Source: Tessaracoccus palaemonis
GTDB taxonomy: Bacteria > Actinomycetota > Actinomycetes > Propionibacteriales > Propionibacteriaceae
Length of the DNA stretch: 64,000 bases
NCBI RefSeq assembly: GCF_019316905.1
Contig: NZ_CP079216.1
Span: 2,170,001-2,234,000, forward strand
Direction: 5' to 3'
Below are positions 45,326-58,454 of the stretch, one piece after another. The position numbers and the translations under genes were made by a program. The notes under the pieces are model-generated. The model ran no database searches. It was not told the DNA's origin and worked only from the letters and a program-made list of their open reading frames with translations. Position 1 is the stretch's first letter; each line of letters begins with the position of its first letter.

Positions 45326-46135
45326 GTGATCCCGCCCGCGCGCCATGTCTCCAGCCATCTGCAGGTGCAGGTGAGGTCCACCGCCGACCTGGTCTTCTCC
45401 GTGGCGGTGAGCGGCGACCATCCCGGCCTCAGCGAGGGCCTCGTCTTCCGGCTCGACGGCGAGGAGATCGAGGCGGAGGAACAGCTCGACTCGTCCCGCA
45501 GCCGCCTGCACCGCCTGCGGGAGACGCCTCCAGGGACCCTCACCGTCGACTACGAGGCGGACGTGCCGCAGCCCGCGCCGGCCGCGCAACTGCAGGGTAT
45601 CGACGAGATCCTCTACACCCGGCCGTCGCGCTACTGCGACTCCGATCGGCTCGCCAACCTCGGCGCGACGCACTTCGCGGGCCTGACCGGCTACGAGCTG
45701 ATGAGCGCCGTGACGCAGTGGGTCCGCACCAAGGTCAGCTACCAGCCCGGCTCGAGCCGCGTCGTCGACGGCGCGCTCGAGACGTACCTCAGCCGGGTGG
45801 GCGTGTGCCGCGACTCGGCGCACCTGGTGATCGCATTCCTGCGCGGGCTGAACATGCCCGCCCGGCTCGTCTCCGTGTACGCGCCCGGCCTGGTTCCGAT
45901 GGACTTCCACGCCGTCGTCGAGGCGTGGCACGACGGCGCCTGGCACCTGCTCGACGCCACGGGGCTGGCCCCGCGCGACTCCATGGTGCGCATCTGCACC
46001 GGCCGCGACGCCGCCGACACGGCCTTCATGACGACGCTGGCCGGCAGCACCCGGCTGCGTCGGATCAAGGTGGACGCGCGCGTCGACGGCGAGCTCCCCT
46101 ACGACGACAAGTTCAGCTTCAGAACGCTCAGCTGA
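45326..46135 (+). CDS. Transglutaminase-like cysteine protease superfamily protein 1
   Basis: A 269-residue transglutaminase-like protein with the Cys-His-Asp triad: C161 (GVCRDSAHL), H195 (MDFHAVVEAW) and D210 (HLLDATGL). The N-terminal 80 residues are a beta-rich transglutaminase N domain. Such proteins may cleave or ligate peptide bonds; the target is unknown. It is convergent with a second transglutaminase-like gene, sharing 37 bp at their 3' ends. GTG 45326 has TACCCT 6 nt upstream. Confidence 0.9.
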   Translation: MIPPARHVSSHLQVQVRSTADLVFSVAVSGDHPGLSEGLVFRLDGEEIEAEEQLDSSRSRLHRLRETPPGTLTVDYEADVPQPAPAAQLQGIDEILYTRPSRYCDSDRLANLGATHFAGLTGYELMSAVTQWVRTKVSYQPGSSRVVDGALETYLSRVGVCRDSAHLVIAFLRGLNMPARLVSVYAPGLVPMDFHAVVEAWHDGAWHLLDATGLAPRDSMVRICTGRDAADTAFMTTLAGSTRLRRIKVDARVDGELPYDDKFSFRTLS

Positions 46136-47055
46136 GGGATGTCGTCGCCCGTCATGGGGACGACGTCGACGCCGACGCTCAGCTTCGACGTCTCGGCGTC
46201 GGTCACCACGATGCCGCGCAGCGGCGACACATCCGCGAAGTCCCGTCCCCACGCCGTCACGAGGTAGCGCGAGTCGGCGTACTGGGCGTTGGTGGGGTCG
46301 ATGTCGACCCAGGTGCCGTTCGGCGCCAGGACGGAGACCCAGGCGTGAGTGGCGTCGGAACCCTCCAGTTTGGCCTTGCCGGGCGGCGGCTGCGTCTCCA
46401 GGTAGCCGGACACGTAGCGCGCCGGGACCCCGAGGCGCCGCAGGATGGCGATGGCGAGATGCGCGAAGTCCTGGCACACCCCGGCACGCAGGTCGAGGAG
46501 CTCGTCGACGGTGGTGCGCACGGAGGTGGCGCCCGGCCGGTAGGCGAAGTCGCGGTGGATGCCGCGGGTCAGCTCAGCCAGCGCCTGCCCGAAGCCCAGG
46601 TCGGGCGCGAGGATCGTCTCCATGTAGCTCACGAGCCGCGGCGGGATCGAGACGTGCCTGCTCGGCAGCCCGAACATGGCGCGGTCGAGCGCCAGCGCCG
46701 GGTTCTCCGCGATGGCCCGCTGGGCCGAGGCGAGCGTCCAGCGGTTGAGGAGCTCCACGTCGACCTCCGGCCATGTGACGTCGACCACGGCCTCCTTCAC
46801 TACCTCGAGGTGGAGCGTCGGCTCGTGGATCTCGAAGTAGTGGCTCACGTTGCCGAACCGGTCGATGTGCTCGGTGTGCAGCAGCGGGTCGGGGCTGACG
46901 CGTACACCGTCGACGAGCACGCGCTGACTCGGCGCCTCGCGGGGCGTCAGGAAGCCGCGCTCGTGGCACGCCGTGACCGGCTCCGGCCAGACATAGGAGG
47001 TGCGGTGCTTGACGAAGTACCGCCTGAGGGTGAGATTCTCCGACCGCTGCCTCAT
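46099..47055 (-). CDS. Transglutaminase-like cysteine protease superfamily protein 2
   Basis: A 318-residue protein with N-terminal beta domain (about 10-120) and transglutaminase core: C194 (GVCQDFAHL), H237 (SDATHAWVSV) and an Asp in WVDIDPTN (251 or 253). It starts inside the stop of the ATP-grasp/alpha-E gene (4-bp overlap), so they are co-translated. In other bacteria this trio recurs, sometimes with Anbu proteasome-like peptidase, and has been proposed to make or break peptide tags; none has been proven here. It overlaps the convergent transglutaminase 1 gene. Confidence 0.9.
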   Translation of the reverse strand: MRQRSENLTLRRYFVKHRTSYVWPEPVTACHERGFLTPREAPSQRVLVDGVRVSPDPLLHTEHIDRFGNVSHYFEIHEPTLHLEVVKEAVVDVTWPEVDVELLNRWTLASAQRAIAENPALALDRAMFGLPSRHVSIPPRLVSYMETILAPDLGFGQALAELTRGIHRDFAYRPGATSVRTTVDELLDLRAGVCQDFAHLAIAILRRLGVPARYVSGYLETQPPPGKAKLEGSDATHAWVSVLAPNGTWVDIDPTNAQYADSRYLVTAWGRDFADVSPLRGIVVTDAETSKLSVGVDVVPMTGDDIPQLSVLKLNLSS

Positions 47056-49541
47056 CGGTGGCCCTCCGCCGCGCCCGACCAGTCCGTGAGCGTCGGCCTG
47101 CGGGGCGCGGACCTGGTGAGGTGAACGCGGCCGAGCTCGTCGGCGATCTCACGCAGCTCAGTGCGTTGGTCGGCGAAGCAGCCCGCCAGCGCGGTCCGGT
47201 CCGGCGTGGAGAAGAACAATGCGAAGTCGGTGTCGACGATGGCGCCGCACTGCGCGGCGACCCGGTCGGCGAGCCGCTGGTCGCCGATGAGGCGCAGATC
47301 GTCGACGAGCCTGTCGAGCTGGAACGCGACGCTGCGGGGGTTGATGCGGTCGGCGACGAGCAGCTGCGTTGCGCCGAGGCCGGGCTGCCGCGGCCCCTCG
47401 CCGGCGGCCGAGCGACGCCGGTGCGTGATGAGCGACTCACCCATCTCGAGGATCGCCTCGGCCAACTGGTTCTCCACGACCGCCGCCCTCTCCCGGCCGA
47501 GCGCGAAGCCGACGAGGCTCAGCATGCGCTGGGCCCGCTCCAGCCTCACGCCCGCGTCGACGAAGGCCCAGGTCACGTCGCGGGTCAGCGACTCGTTGTT
47601 GATGCCGGCGAGGGCCAGGGTCGAGCTCACCAGAGCGTCGAGCACACCGGTCAGATCGCGGCGCCGGGCGGCGTCGCCGACGAGCTGCTCGAGCTGGCTG
47701 AGTACCTGCCACAGGTCGCCGGACATGAGGTCGGGGACCTCGTGGGCGGCTGCTGTCAGGCGTCGGACGGCGTGCGCGACGGATCCCTTGAGGTCGCGGT
47801 CGCTGATGGCCAGCCGGATGAACCTGTGGGCGTCGGCGATGCTGTCGCTGCCCAGCGGGAGGCCGGTGATCCGCTCGCCGGTGGCCAGCACCGCCTCAAG
47901 CACCTGGGCGCCGAGCGACTCGGGCCGACGGCCATGGTCGAGGGCCAGGTCCAGCGCGAGGCGGAGGAGGCGTGCGTTCGCGTCGGCGCGCTCGCTGTAG
48001 CGGCCGAGCCAGAGCAGGTTGTCGGCGATGCGGGGCGCCAGCGCCGCGGCGCGACGCAGGACGACGGGGCCGCCCTCGAACGTCGGGGTCCAGGTCTCGA
48101 CGATGTCCTCGGCGTCGAGGACCCACACGTCCTTGGCCAGCCGCGGCCCGTCGAAGGCGAGCATGGCCGCGTCGTGGGGGGTCATCAGGGCCAGCCCCCC
48201 CGGAAGGAACTGGTGGGCGTGGTTGACCTGGGCCCCGAAGGCTCGCAGCACCAGCCGGTTGGGGATGAGACCCTCATCGGCCACGACGGGGGCGGTCGAG
48301 AGTTCGAAGGGCTGCTGGCCGACCCAGGCCCACGGCTCGGCAGCGATACGGGCGGCCAGCTCCGATCGCTCGGCCGCCGAGAGCGTCCAGCCCTGGTGGC
48401 TCTCCCCGTGGATCGAGACGATCCGGAGCTTGGCGAGCTTCTTCGTCACGTGCGACAGCGAGCCGGCGTCGCCGCACCACCAGCTGGGCAGCGAGGGCAG
48501 GCTGAGTTCCTCCCCGAGAAGCTGCGGCGCCAGCGACTCCAGGTACGGCTGCAGAGCCGGGCTCTCCGTCACGCCACTGCCCAGCGGGTTGGCCGCGACG
48601 ACGTTGCCCAGCCGCGTGGATTCCAACAGCCCGGCGATGCCCAGCTGGGAATCGCTGCGGAACTCGAGCGGGTCCACCATGTCGGAGACGACGCGGCGGA
48701 GGATCACGTCGACGAGGGTGCGACCCTCGGGCGTGTTGATCCAGACCTGTCCGTCGCGCAGCACCAGATCCTCGGCCTCGACGAGCGCGTAGCCGAGCAG
48801 CGTCGCGATGAAGCCCTGCTCGTAGGCCGTCGCGTCGTCGACCCCCGACCAGAGCAGCACGCCCTTGGGCGTGTGTCCCGCGCGGGGCGCGAGCTGCTGA
48901 AGGCCCGCGCGCATCGCGGAGAAGAAGGAGCGGTAGCGCGCGGGGCGGGCGTCATGGTGCAGGTCGCCCATCACGCGGGAGGTCAGCCTCCGGTTGGTCA
49001 TGGCGTACCCGATGCCCGCCGGGGTGGCGGTGCGGTCGGCCAGCACGGTCCAGGCGCCATCCGGGCCGCGCCCGAGGTCGGCGCTCACGATCGGCAGCCA
49101 CACGCCGCCGGGGACGCTGACGCCACATGCCTGCGGCAGGAAACCGGAGTGCCCCCACACGATCTCGGCAGGCAACGCACCGGAGGACAGGAGCCGCTGT
49201 TCGCCGTAGAAGTCGTCCAGCAGGAGCCCGAGCAGCCGGGAACGCTGTTCCAGTCCCTTCTCGACACGGCGCCATTCCTCGGCTCCCAGGACGATCGGGA
49301 GCGGGTCGATGGCCCAGCTTCTGGCGTCGCCGCCGCCGTAGAGGATGCCCTCATCGCGCACCAGCGAACTCATCTCCGAGCGCGCGGCCAGCATCCCGCG
49401 GAGCCCGAGCTCCTCGACGGCCTCGGAGAGAAGGCGCTGGTCAGCACGCACTCCGGACGCAGCGAGCAGCTCGTCCCAGCCGCCGGTCAGGCGGGAGCGG
49501 TAGCCGACGAGTTCGCTCGTCACGGTCGCGTCAGCTGTCAC
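47052..49541 (-). CDS. Circularly permuted ATP-grasp / alpha-E fusion protein
   Basis: An 829-residue fusion. Residues about 1-480 match the circularly permuted ATP-grasp family (DUF404/407; motifs DEGILYGGGDAR, RVMGDLHH and WGHSGFLPQ are visible), and about 500-815 match the helical alpha-E domain (DUF403; NLLWLGRYSERADANARL). In many genomes these are separate adjacent genes. ATP-grasp enzymes form amide bonds, so the product could be a peptide ligase partnering the transglutaminase encoded next. The physiological reaction is unknown. GTG or ATG choice near 49541 is not critical to the domain. Confidence 0.9.
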   Translation of the reverse strand: MTADATVTSELVGYRSRLTGGWDELLAASGVRADQRLLSEAVEELGLRGMLAARSEMSSLVRDEGILYGGGDARSWAIDPLPIVLGAEEWRRVEKGLEQRSRLLGLLLDDFYGEQRLLSSGALPAEIVWGHSGFLPQACGVSVPGGVWLPIVSADLGRGPDGAWTVLADRTATPAGIGYAMTNRRLTSRVMGDLHHDARPARYRSFFSAMRAGLQQLAPRAGHTPKGVLLWSGVDDATAYEQGFIATLLGYALVEAEDLVLRDGQVWINTPEGRTLVDVILRRVVSDMVDPLEFRSDSQLGIAGLLESTRLGNVVAANPLGSGVTESPALQPYLESLAPQLLGEELSLPSLPSWWCGDAGSLSHVTKKLAKLRIVSIHGESHQGWTLSAAERSELAARIAAEPWAWVGQQPFELSTAPVVADEGLIPNRLVLRAFGAQVNHAHQFLPGGLALMTPHDAAMLAFDGPRLAKDVWVLDAEDIVETWTPTFEGGPVVLRRAAALAPRIADNLLWLGRYSERADANARLLRLALDLALDHGRRPESLGAQVLEAVLATGERITGLPLGSDSIADAHRFIRLAISDRDLKGSVAHAVRRLTAAAHEVPDLMSGDLWQVLSQLEQLVGDAARRRDLTGVLDALVSSTLALAGINNESLTRDVTWAFVDAGVRLERAQRMLSLVGFALGRERAAVVENQLAEAILEMGESLITHRRRSAAGEGPRQPGLGATQLLVADRINPRSVAFQLDRLVDDLRLIGDQRLADRVAAQCGAIVDTDFALFFSTPDRTALAGCFADQRTELREIADELGRVHLTRSAPRRPTLTDWSGAAEGHR

Positions 49542-49591
49542 CGGTTCACCCTACCCCGCCCCCGGAAGCCGCTCAACGAGGTATCCGGCGC

Positions 49592-49597
49592 TAGACT
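49592..49597 (+). promoter_or_regulatory. -10 box of rnpB
   Basis: TAGACT lies about 6 nt before the expected 5' end of RNase P RNA. Confidence 0.45.
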
Positions 49598-49601
49598 TGC
49601 C

Positions 49602-49972
49602 CGCGGACGAGACGGCCAGATGATCGCGGCTGGAGACAGCTGAGGAAAGTCCGGACTCCACAGAGCAGGGTGGTGGGTAACGCCCACCCGGGGTGACCCG
49701 CGGGACAGTGCCACAGAAAACAGACCGCCTGGCGACAGGTAAGGGTGAAACGGTGGTGTAAGAGACCACCAGCATCCCAGGTGACTGGGATGGCTCGGTA
49801 AACCCCACTCGGAGCAAGACCAAGAAGGTCGACCCCAGGGTCGGCTGCGGACGCCGCCTGAGCGCTGCTCGCGCGAGGCGCCCGGGTAGGTTGCTTGAGC
49901 CCCATGGCGACACGGGGCCTCAGATAGATGATCATCCGTCGACAGAATCCGGCTTACCGGCCGTCTCGTCCC
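49602..49972 (+). ncRNA. rnpB: RNase P RNA (type A)
   Basis: Catalytic RNA that matures tRNA 5' ends. Recognised by GGAAAGTCCGGACTCCACAG (near 49645), the ACAGAAAACAGACCGCC segment, GGTAAGGGTGAAACGGTG, the GAGACCACCAG stretch and the closing P1/P4 partners CAGAATCCGG and GGCCGTCTCGTCC near 49946-49972. Its 371-nt length is usual for actinobacterial type A. Ends are estimated from P1 pairing and may be off by several nt. Confidence 0.96.
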
Positions 49973-49984
49973 TCACACACGGCA

Positions 49985-50016
49985 ATGCGCCCGCCCCACA
50001 CCGGGGACGGGCGCAT
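49985..50016. terminator. Hairpin between rnpB and the Bcr/CflA gene
   Basis: ATGCGCCCGCCCC pairs with GGGG-A-CGGGCGCAT (one bulge) around a 5-nt loop. It lies 12 bp past rnpB and 24 bp past the stop of the convergent MFS gene, so it may terminate both. No T-tract is present. Confidence 0.6.
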
Positions 50017-50039
50017 CTGGTTCCCCACCTGTCGTCCCG

Positions 50040-51290
50040 TCAGCGGGACGCGCCGACCGCGACCGGCTCGGCCTCGGGGGCCGCGATCTCCTCCTGCCTC
50101 ATGCCGCCGGCTGCCCACAGGGCGATGTTGGCGATCAGCGACGCCGCAATCATCACGACGGCGAGCGGGACCGCGGTGGTCTCGCCGCCGATGCTGACCA
50201 GCGGGGAGACTGCGCCCGCGAGGCCGAACTGGGCGACGCCGAGGACTGCAGAGCCCATGCCGATGCCGCCGGGGAGGCTGTCGAGCGCGAGCGCCGTCGT
50301 GGTGCCGAAGACCATGCCGAGGGAGCCGACGGCGACCATGATGGCCAGGCAGACGGCGACGGTCGGGGTGCCCATCAGCACGAGGACCCCGATGACGGCG
50401 ACGGCCGCCAGGTTCACACCGAGCCCGATGCGCGCGACGGGGACGGCGGAGGTCGTACGGGTGATCCTGGCCGCAACGGCGCTGACGATGCAGAGCACGA
50501 CTGCGTTGGCCGCGAACATCACCCCGTACTGCACCTCGCTCATGCCCATCAGCACCTGATACAGGAAGGGGGACGCGGAGATGTACGCCATCATCACGGC
50601 GAATCCGAAGGCGTACGCGACCGCATTGCCGAGGAACCGGCGGCTCATGAGGGCACGCCCCTGGCCTGCCGAGGCGGCGTCCTTGACCCTGGCCTCTGCG
50701 GGATGCGTCTCGCGCACGACGAGCAGCGTCGCCACCAGGCCGACGACCGCCACTCCCGCGATGATCCACAGCAGGCCACGCCAGCCGAGCGGCGCCAGGA
50801 GCAGCGACCCGGCGAGCGGCGCGATCACGGGGGCGACGCCGCCGACGAGCATCAGCAGCGAGAAGGCGCGGGCGGCCTCCCTGCCCTTCGCGAGGTCGGA
50901 CACAATGGCCCGGCCGATCACCATGCCGGCGGCACCGCTGACACCCTGCACGAAGCGGCAGGCGATCAGGACGGCGAGCGTCGGCGCAAGTGCCGCGGCC
51001 ACGCTGGCGATCACGTAGATGACAGCGCCGACCACCAGGGGTCGCATGCGGCCGAGCCGGTCGGACAGCGGGCCGAACAGCAGTTGGCCGAGTGCGGCGC
51101 CCAGCAGGAAGGCGGTCAGCGTGAACTGGATGCCCGTCGCGCTCGACTGCAGGTCCGTCGCCATGCCGGGGAAGGCCGACAGGTAGAGATCCGTCGCGAT
51201 GGGCGCGACGGATGCAAGGAGCGCGAGCGTGACGAGCAGGCTCACGCGGATGGCGGGGCGGTCGGCGACCGCGTTATCAGAGGATTTCAC
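50040..51290 (-). CDS. Bcr/CflA-type MFS multidrug transporter
   Basis: A 416-residue 12-helix proton antiporter of the DHA1 group. TM1 contains TDLYLSAFPGMA, loop 2-3 GPLSDRLGRMRPL (motif A) and TM4 ACRFVQGVSGAAG, all typical of Bcr/CflA bicyclomycin or chloramphenicol exporters. It is divergent from a marR gene over a 50-bp gap containing a perfect 20-bp palindrome, so regulation by that MarR is expected. Confidence 0.93.
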   Translation of the reverse strand: MKSSDNAVADRPAIRVSLLVTLALLASVAPIATDLYLSAFPGMATDLQSSATGIQFTLTAFLLGAALGQLLFGPLSDRLGRMRPLVVGAVIYVIASVAAALAPTLAVLIACRFVQGVSGAAGMVIGRAIVSDLAKGREAARAFSLLMLVGGVAPVIAPLAGSLLLAPLGWRGLLWIIAGVAVVGLVATLLVVRETHPAEARVKDAASAGQGRALMSRRFLGNAVAYAFGFAVMMAYISASPFLYQVLMGMSEVQYGVMFAANAVVLCIVSAVAARITRTTSAVPVARIGLGVNLAAVAVIGVLVLMGTPTVAVCLAIMVAVGSLGMVFGTTTALALDSLPGGIGMGSAVLGVAQFGLAGAVSPLVSIGGETTAVPLAVVMIAASLIANIALWAAGGMRQEEIAAPEAEPVAVGASR

Positions 51291-51305
51291 GTACTTCTTA
51301 CCTCG

Positions 51306-51325
51306 TAGCTATGTTTACATAGCTA
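51306..51325. promoter_or_regulatory. Perfect palindromic MarR operator
   Basis: TAGCTATGT and ACATAGCTA are perfect 9-bp arms around TT. The site lies in the 50-bp gap between the Bcr/CflA (minus) and marR (plus) genes and overlaps the space where both promoters must be. Its length and symmetry suit a MarR dimer. Confidence 0.75.
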
Positions 51326-51340
51326 TAGTAGCATTGATAC

Positions 51341-51796
51341 ATGGATGCCCCCCGAGACGAGCTCGCCGACCTGGTGGAGCTGATCATGACGCTCTCCCGC
51401 AAGATCAGCGTCCGCTCCACCACAGGGGCCGGCATCGACCTCGGCACCGTGGAGGCGCTCGCCATGGGCCTGATCACCGCGACACCGGGCCTCACGTCGG
51501 GGCAGATCGCGGCCGAGCTGAACCTCAAGTCGAGCAATGCGAGCACGACCCTGCGCAGCCTGGAGCAGCGTGGCTTCCTCGAACGCCACCACGATCCGGC
51601 GGACGGCCGTGTGATCCGTGTCTACCCGACGGCGAAGGCACGCCAGAACCTGGCCCTGAAACGAGAAGCCTGGGCCGCCACGCTCCTCGCCGCCCATCCC
51701 GACCCCGCGCAGCTCACCGCCCTCCTCCCCGCGCTGAAGGCCCTCGACGACGCCCTCACCACCCCAGACCTCCGACCACCACCTGAGCCGCGATGA
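51341..51796 (+). CDS. MarR-family transcriptional regulator
   Basis: A 151-residue MarR protein with a winged helix (about 38-105) containing TSGQIAAELNLKSSNASTTLRSLEQRG, here split as TSGQIAAELNLKSSN and ASTTLRSLEQRGFLE, and the wing DPADGRVIRVY. Its target is likely the divergent efflux gene and itself, through the palindrome at 51306-51325. The inducer is unknown. The start follows AATTCAC-poor sequence with no clear Shine-Dalgarno. Confidence 0.92.
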   Translation: MDAPRDELADLVELIMTLSRKISVRSTTGAGIDLGTVEALAMGLITATPGLTSGQIAAELNLKSSNASTTLRSLEQRGFLERHHDPADGRVIRVYPTAKARQNLALKREAWAATLLAAHPDPAQLTALLPALKALDDALTTPDLRPPPEPR

Positions 51797-51871
51797 GCAC
51801 GACACACTTGTCGTCGTCGAAATCGAGCGGTGTTGACGTTGACATGCCCGACGGGCAGGAGGATCTGCTCA
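51790..51871 (+). repeat. Degenerate direct repeat, copy A
   Basis: Matches 52327-52408 at about 67 of 82 positions by hand, including an identical 23-bp start. The plus-strand frame from ATG 51793 keeps MSTTHLS and later DVDM, GQ and DLL, but no intact protein results. Copy A lacks a ribosome site, and the repeated unit begins at the end of the marR gene. Confidence 0.6.
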
Positions 51872-52154
51872 GGTTGATCTGGGCGTTCCTAGCAGCCCAC
51901 CTCCCTCGCTCGGGGACATGCGGCCCTCCACCCACGCCACCCACCATGCGAAGCGACGCCCGAAAAGCGTGCAGTGCCCGATTCTCCCCGGTCAGCCGAC
52001 GAGAAACGCTCACTGCCTCCCCTCCCCGACGGCACCCGTCGCAGTGCCTCTCTTCACGGCGCACTGAGTCCGCCCCCGGATCGGCGGAGAATGCATGAAC
52101 GGACGACGGACGGGCGACGCTGAATGCCGGTCCGCTTGAGCTGGGAGTTCGGCT

Positions 52155-52205
52155 CCGTGAGACTTGCCACTTCTCGGGCTAGGCCCCGGAAGGGGAGTCT
52201 CACGG
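52155..52205. repeat. Inverted repeat/hairpin
   Basis: CCGTGAGACT (52155-52164) pairs perfectly with AGTCTCACGG (52196-52205) over a 31-nt loop. GTCTCAC also recurs just downstream. Function unknown. Confidence 0.5.
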
Positions 52206-52326
52206 TTCGTGGAGGCCGAAGTCTCACAGTCTCGTCGACGGATAGTCCTGGATCCCCGTGAGGAGTTGCTGCGCTTCCCCCTGCGCGCCCAACTCCCGCG
52301 ACCCCGCCAGCCGCAAACGGGAGGGT

Positions 52327-52408
52327 GCGATGAGCACGACACACTTGTCATGGAGGGATTCAGGTGATGCTGACGTTGACATGCTCGGTGGGCAGGACGA
52401 TCTGCTCA
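52327..52408 (+). repeat. Degenerate direct repeat, copy B
   Basis: Second copy of the repeat at 51790-51871. Here the ATG (52330) follows a perfect-looking GGGAGGG, and the frame MSTTHLSWRDSG to a TGA at 52429-52431 is 33 codons. It may be the true 5' end of a truncated gene. Confidence 0.55.
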
Positions 52409-52657
52409 CCTATCGCCCGATGGTCCAGTGATGGGCGACGGGCCCAGCGTCCTCATTGCGGAGGGACGCCCCGCCACCTCCGCGCGTACCACTTTCCCCA
52501 GCTGTCAGGAGGCTCGGCGCACGCACGCGGCCGGAGGTGCGTGACGGCGGCCGAGGAGGCGGGGGTGGTGTGCGGTTTTCGTGCCGGGACCGGCCAGAAG
52601 CGGGCACTGCCCACTTTTCCGCGTTCGTTCCCGGGGGGTGTTGTGCGTCGGGGGATG

Positions 52658-52705
52658 AAAAAAGAGAGAGCACCCGACCCCTGGTGGGGGTGGGTGCTCT
52701 CTCTT
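52658..52705 (-). terminator. Rho-independent terminator of the rRNA operon
   Basis: AAGAGAGAGCACCC (52662-52675) pairs perfectly with GGGTGCTCTCTCTT (52692-52705). On the minus strand the stem is followed by a T run (the As at 52658-52663). It lies 9 bp past the 5S rRNA. Confidence 0.92.
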
Positions 52706-52713
52706 GTAAGTGT

Positions 52714-52830
52714 TGGTCCGGCGGCGTCCTAGTCTCCCACAGCGTCCCCGCTGCAGTACCATCGGCGCTGAGAAGCTTAACTTCCGGGTTCGGGATGGGA
52801 CCGGGTGTTTCCTTCTCGCTATGACCACCG
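52714..52830 (-). rRNA. rrf: 5S ribosomal RNA
   Basis: About 117 nt recognised by the segment whose minus-strand reading includes GGTGGTCATAGCGAGAAGG, with the conserved loop CCGGGTTCGGGATGGGACC on the plus strand. It is the last gene of the 16S-23S-5S operon; ends are approximate. Confidence 0.93.
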
Positions 52831-52915
52831 AAACATTTATTGAACTGTATCACGAACAACCCTGCCGGCCACAAACCCGAGGGTTGTGGTGCGGGGGTTG
52901 TCTCGATCGTTGTTC

Positions 52916-52951
52916 GAGACATTACACAGTGGACGCGTAGCATCTTTGTAG
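52916..52951 (-). other. 23S processing stem, 3' strand
   Basis: Complementary, with few interruptions, to 56063-56096 on the other side of 23S. It would form the long stem cut by RNase III during rRNA maturation. Confidence 0.7.
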
Positions 52952-52954
52952 AAG

Positions 52955-56056
<3,102 letters not shown>

Positions 56057-56058
56057 AA

Positions 56059-57908
<1,850 letters not shown>

Positions 57909-58145
57909 AACATTTCAGCACCCACCAACCACCACAGCGGCCAGCAGGAAAACACTGTCAACAAAAAGAAGACACTGACAAACAGAAACAACCAAAACTG
58001 GCTGAATCAATCAATCAATCTCAAAGAAAAAACCGCGACACAACCACAAAGGGCCATGCCGACGGGGTAAAAACGCGACAAACAACACAACCCCCAAAGA
58101 GGCCACATTGCTTGGTGCATCAATAAAATTGGCATTGACTTAAAG

Positions 58146-58166
58146 CACGCTGTTGAGTTCTCAAGT
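58146..58166 (-). promoter_or_regulatory. rRNA leader antitermination/processing motif
   Basis: On the minus strand this reads TTGAGAACTCAACAGCGTGC with one flanking base, the element repeatedly seen in actinobacterial rRNA leaders and thought to act in antitermination or processing. Confidence 0.7.
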
Positions 58167-58233
58167 TTCGGGTACACACCGCGCCAACCCAGACAAAAAC
58201 CTTGTCCGAATCAACCCCGGGGCAACTCGATCA

Positions 58234-58262
58234 ACCTTACTCGGTCATTTTCTCCCGGTCAA
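58234..58262 (-). promoter_or_regulatory. rRNA promoter (proximal)
   Basis: Minus-strand TTGACC (58257-58262), 17-bp spacer, TAAGGT (58234-58239). A good sigma70-like match, about 70 bp upstream of the leader motif. Confidence 0.65.
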
Positions 58263-58320
58263 ATCCGGGGCTCAGTGCCGAGCTTGGGTTGTCTTCGCCG
58301 TCGCTGTGACGGCTTGGAGA

Positions 58321-58349
58321 ACATTACCCCGCCGGACCCCAGACGCCAA
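58321..58349 (-). promoter_or_regulatory. rRNA promoter (distal)
   Basis: Minus-strand TTGGCG (58344-58349), 17-bp spacer, TAATGT (58321-58326). It lies 87 bp upstream of the proximal promoter, giving a tandem arrangement. Confidence 0.5.
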
Positions 58350-58454
58350 ATCGCAGGTCCGTCATTGCGCAGCCCCGGCCCGAAAGCCCTTGTCAGACGG
58401 TCATGACGGGCAGTTGCTGCACTCCCGCGGCCGGGCGTGTCGCCCTGGCCATCC

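Larger units (their letters stand above)
51797..52657. other. Gene-free stretch with repeat remnants
   Basis: About 860 bp in which I find no convincing gene. The open frames are short and lack family motifs. It holds two degenerate direct repeats and a hairpin, and lies between marR and the rRNA terminator, so it may be the decayed remains of a mobile element. No transposase, integrase or terminal repeat could be identified. Confidence 0.5.
57909..58454 (-). other. rRNA operon leader and promoter region
   Basis: About 545 bp upstream of 16S with no gene. It holds the leader motif at 58146-58166, at least two sigma70-like promoters, and an ATCA/ATTG microrepeat near 58007-58020. Its far end is about 15 bp from the RNB gene stop, which is also on the minus strand. 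Confidence 0.8.

Noticed and set aside
58007-58020. ATCA tandem repeat as a CRISPR or VNTR signal
   Set aside because: Only about three 4-bp units with no spacers; it lies in the rRNA leader region.
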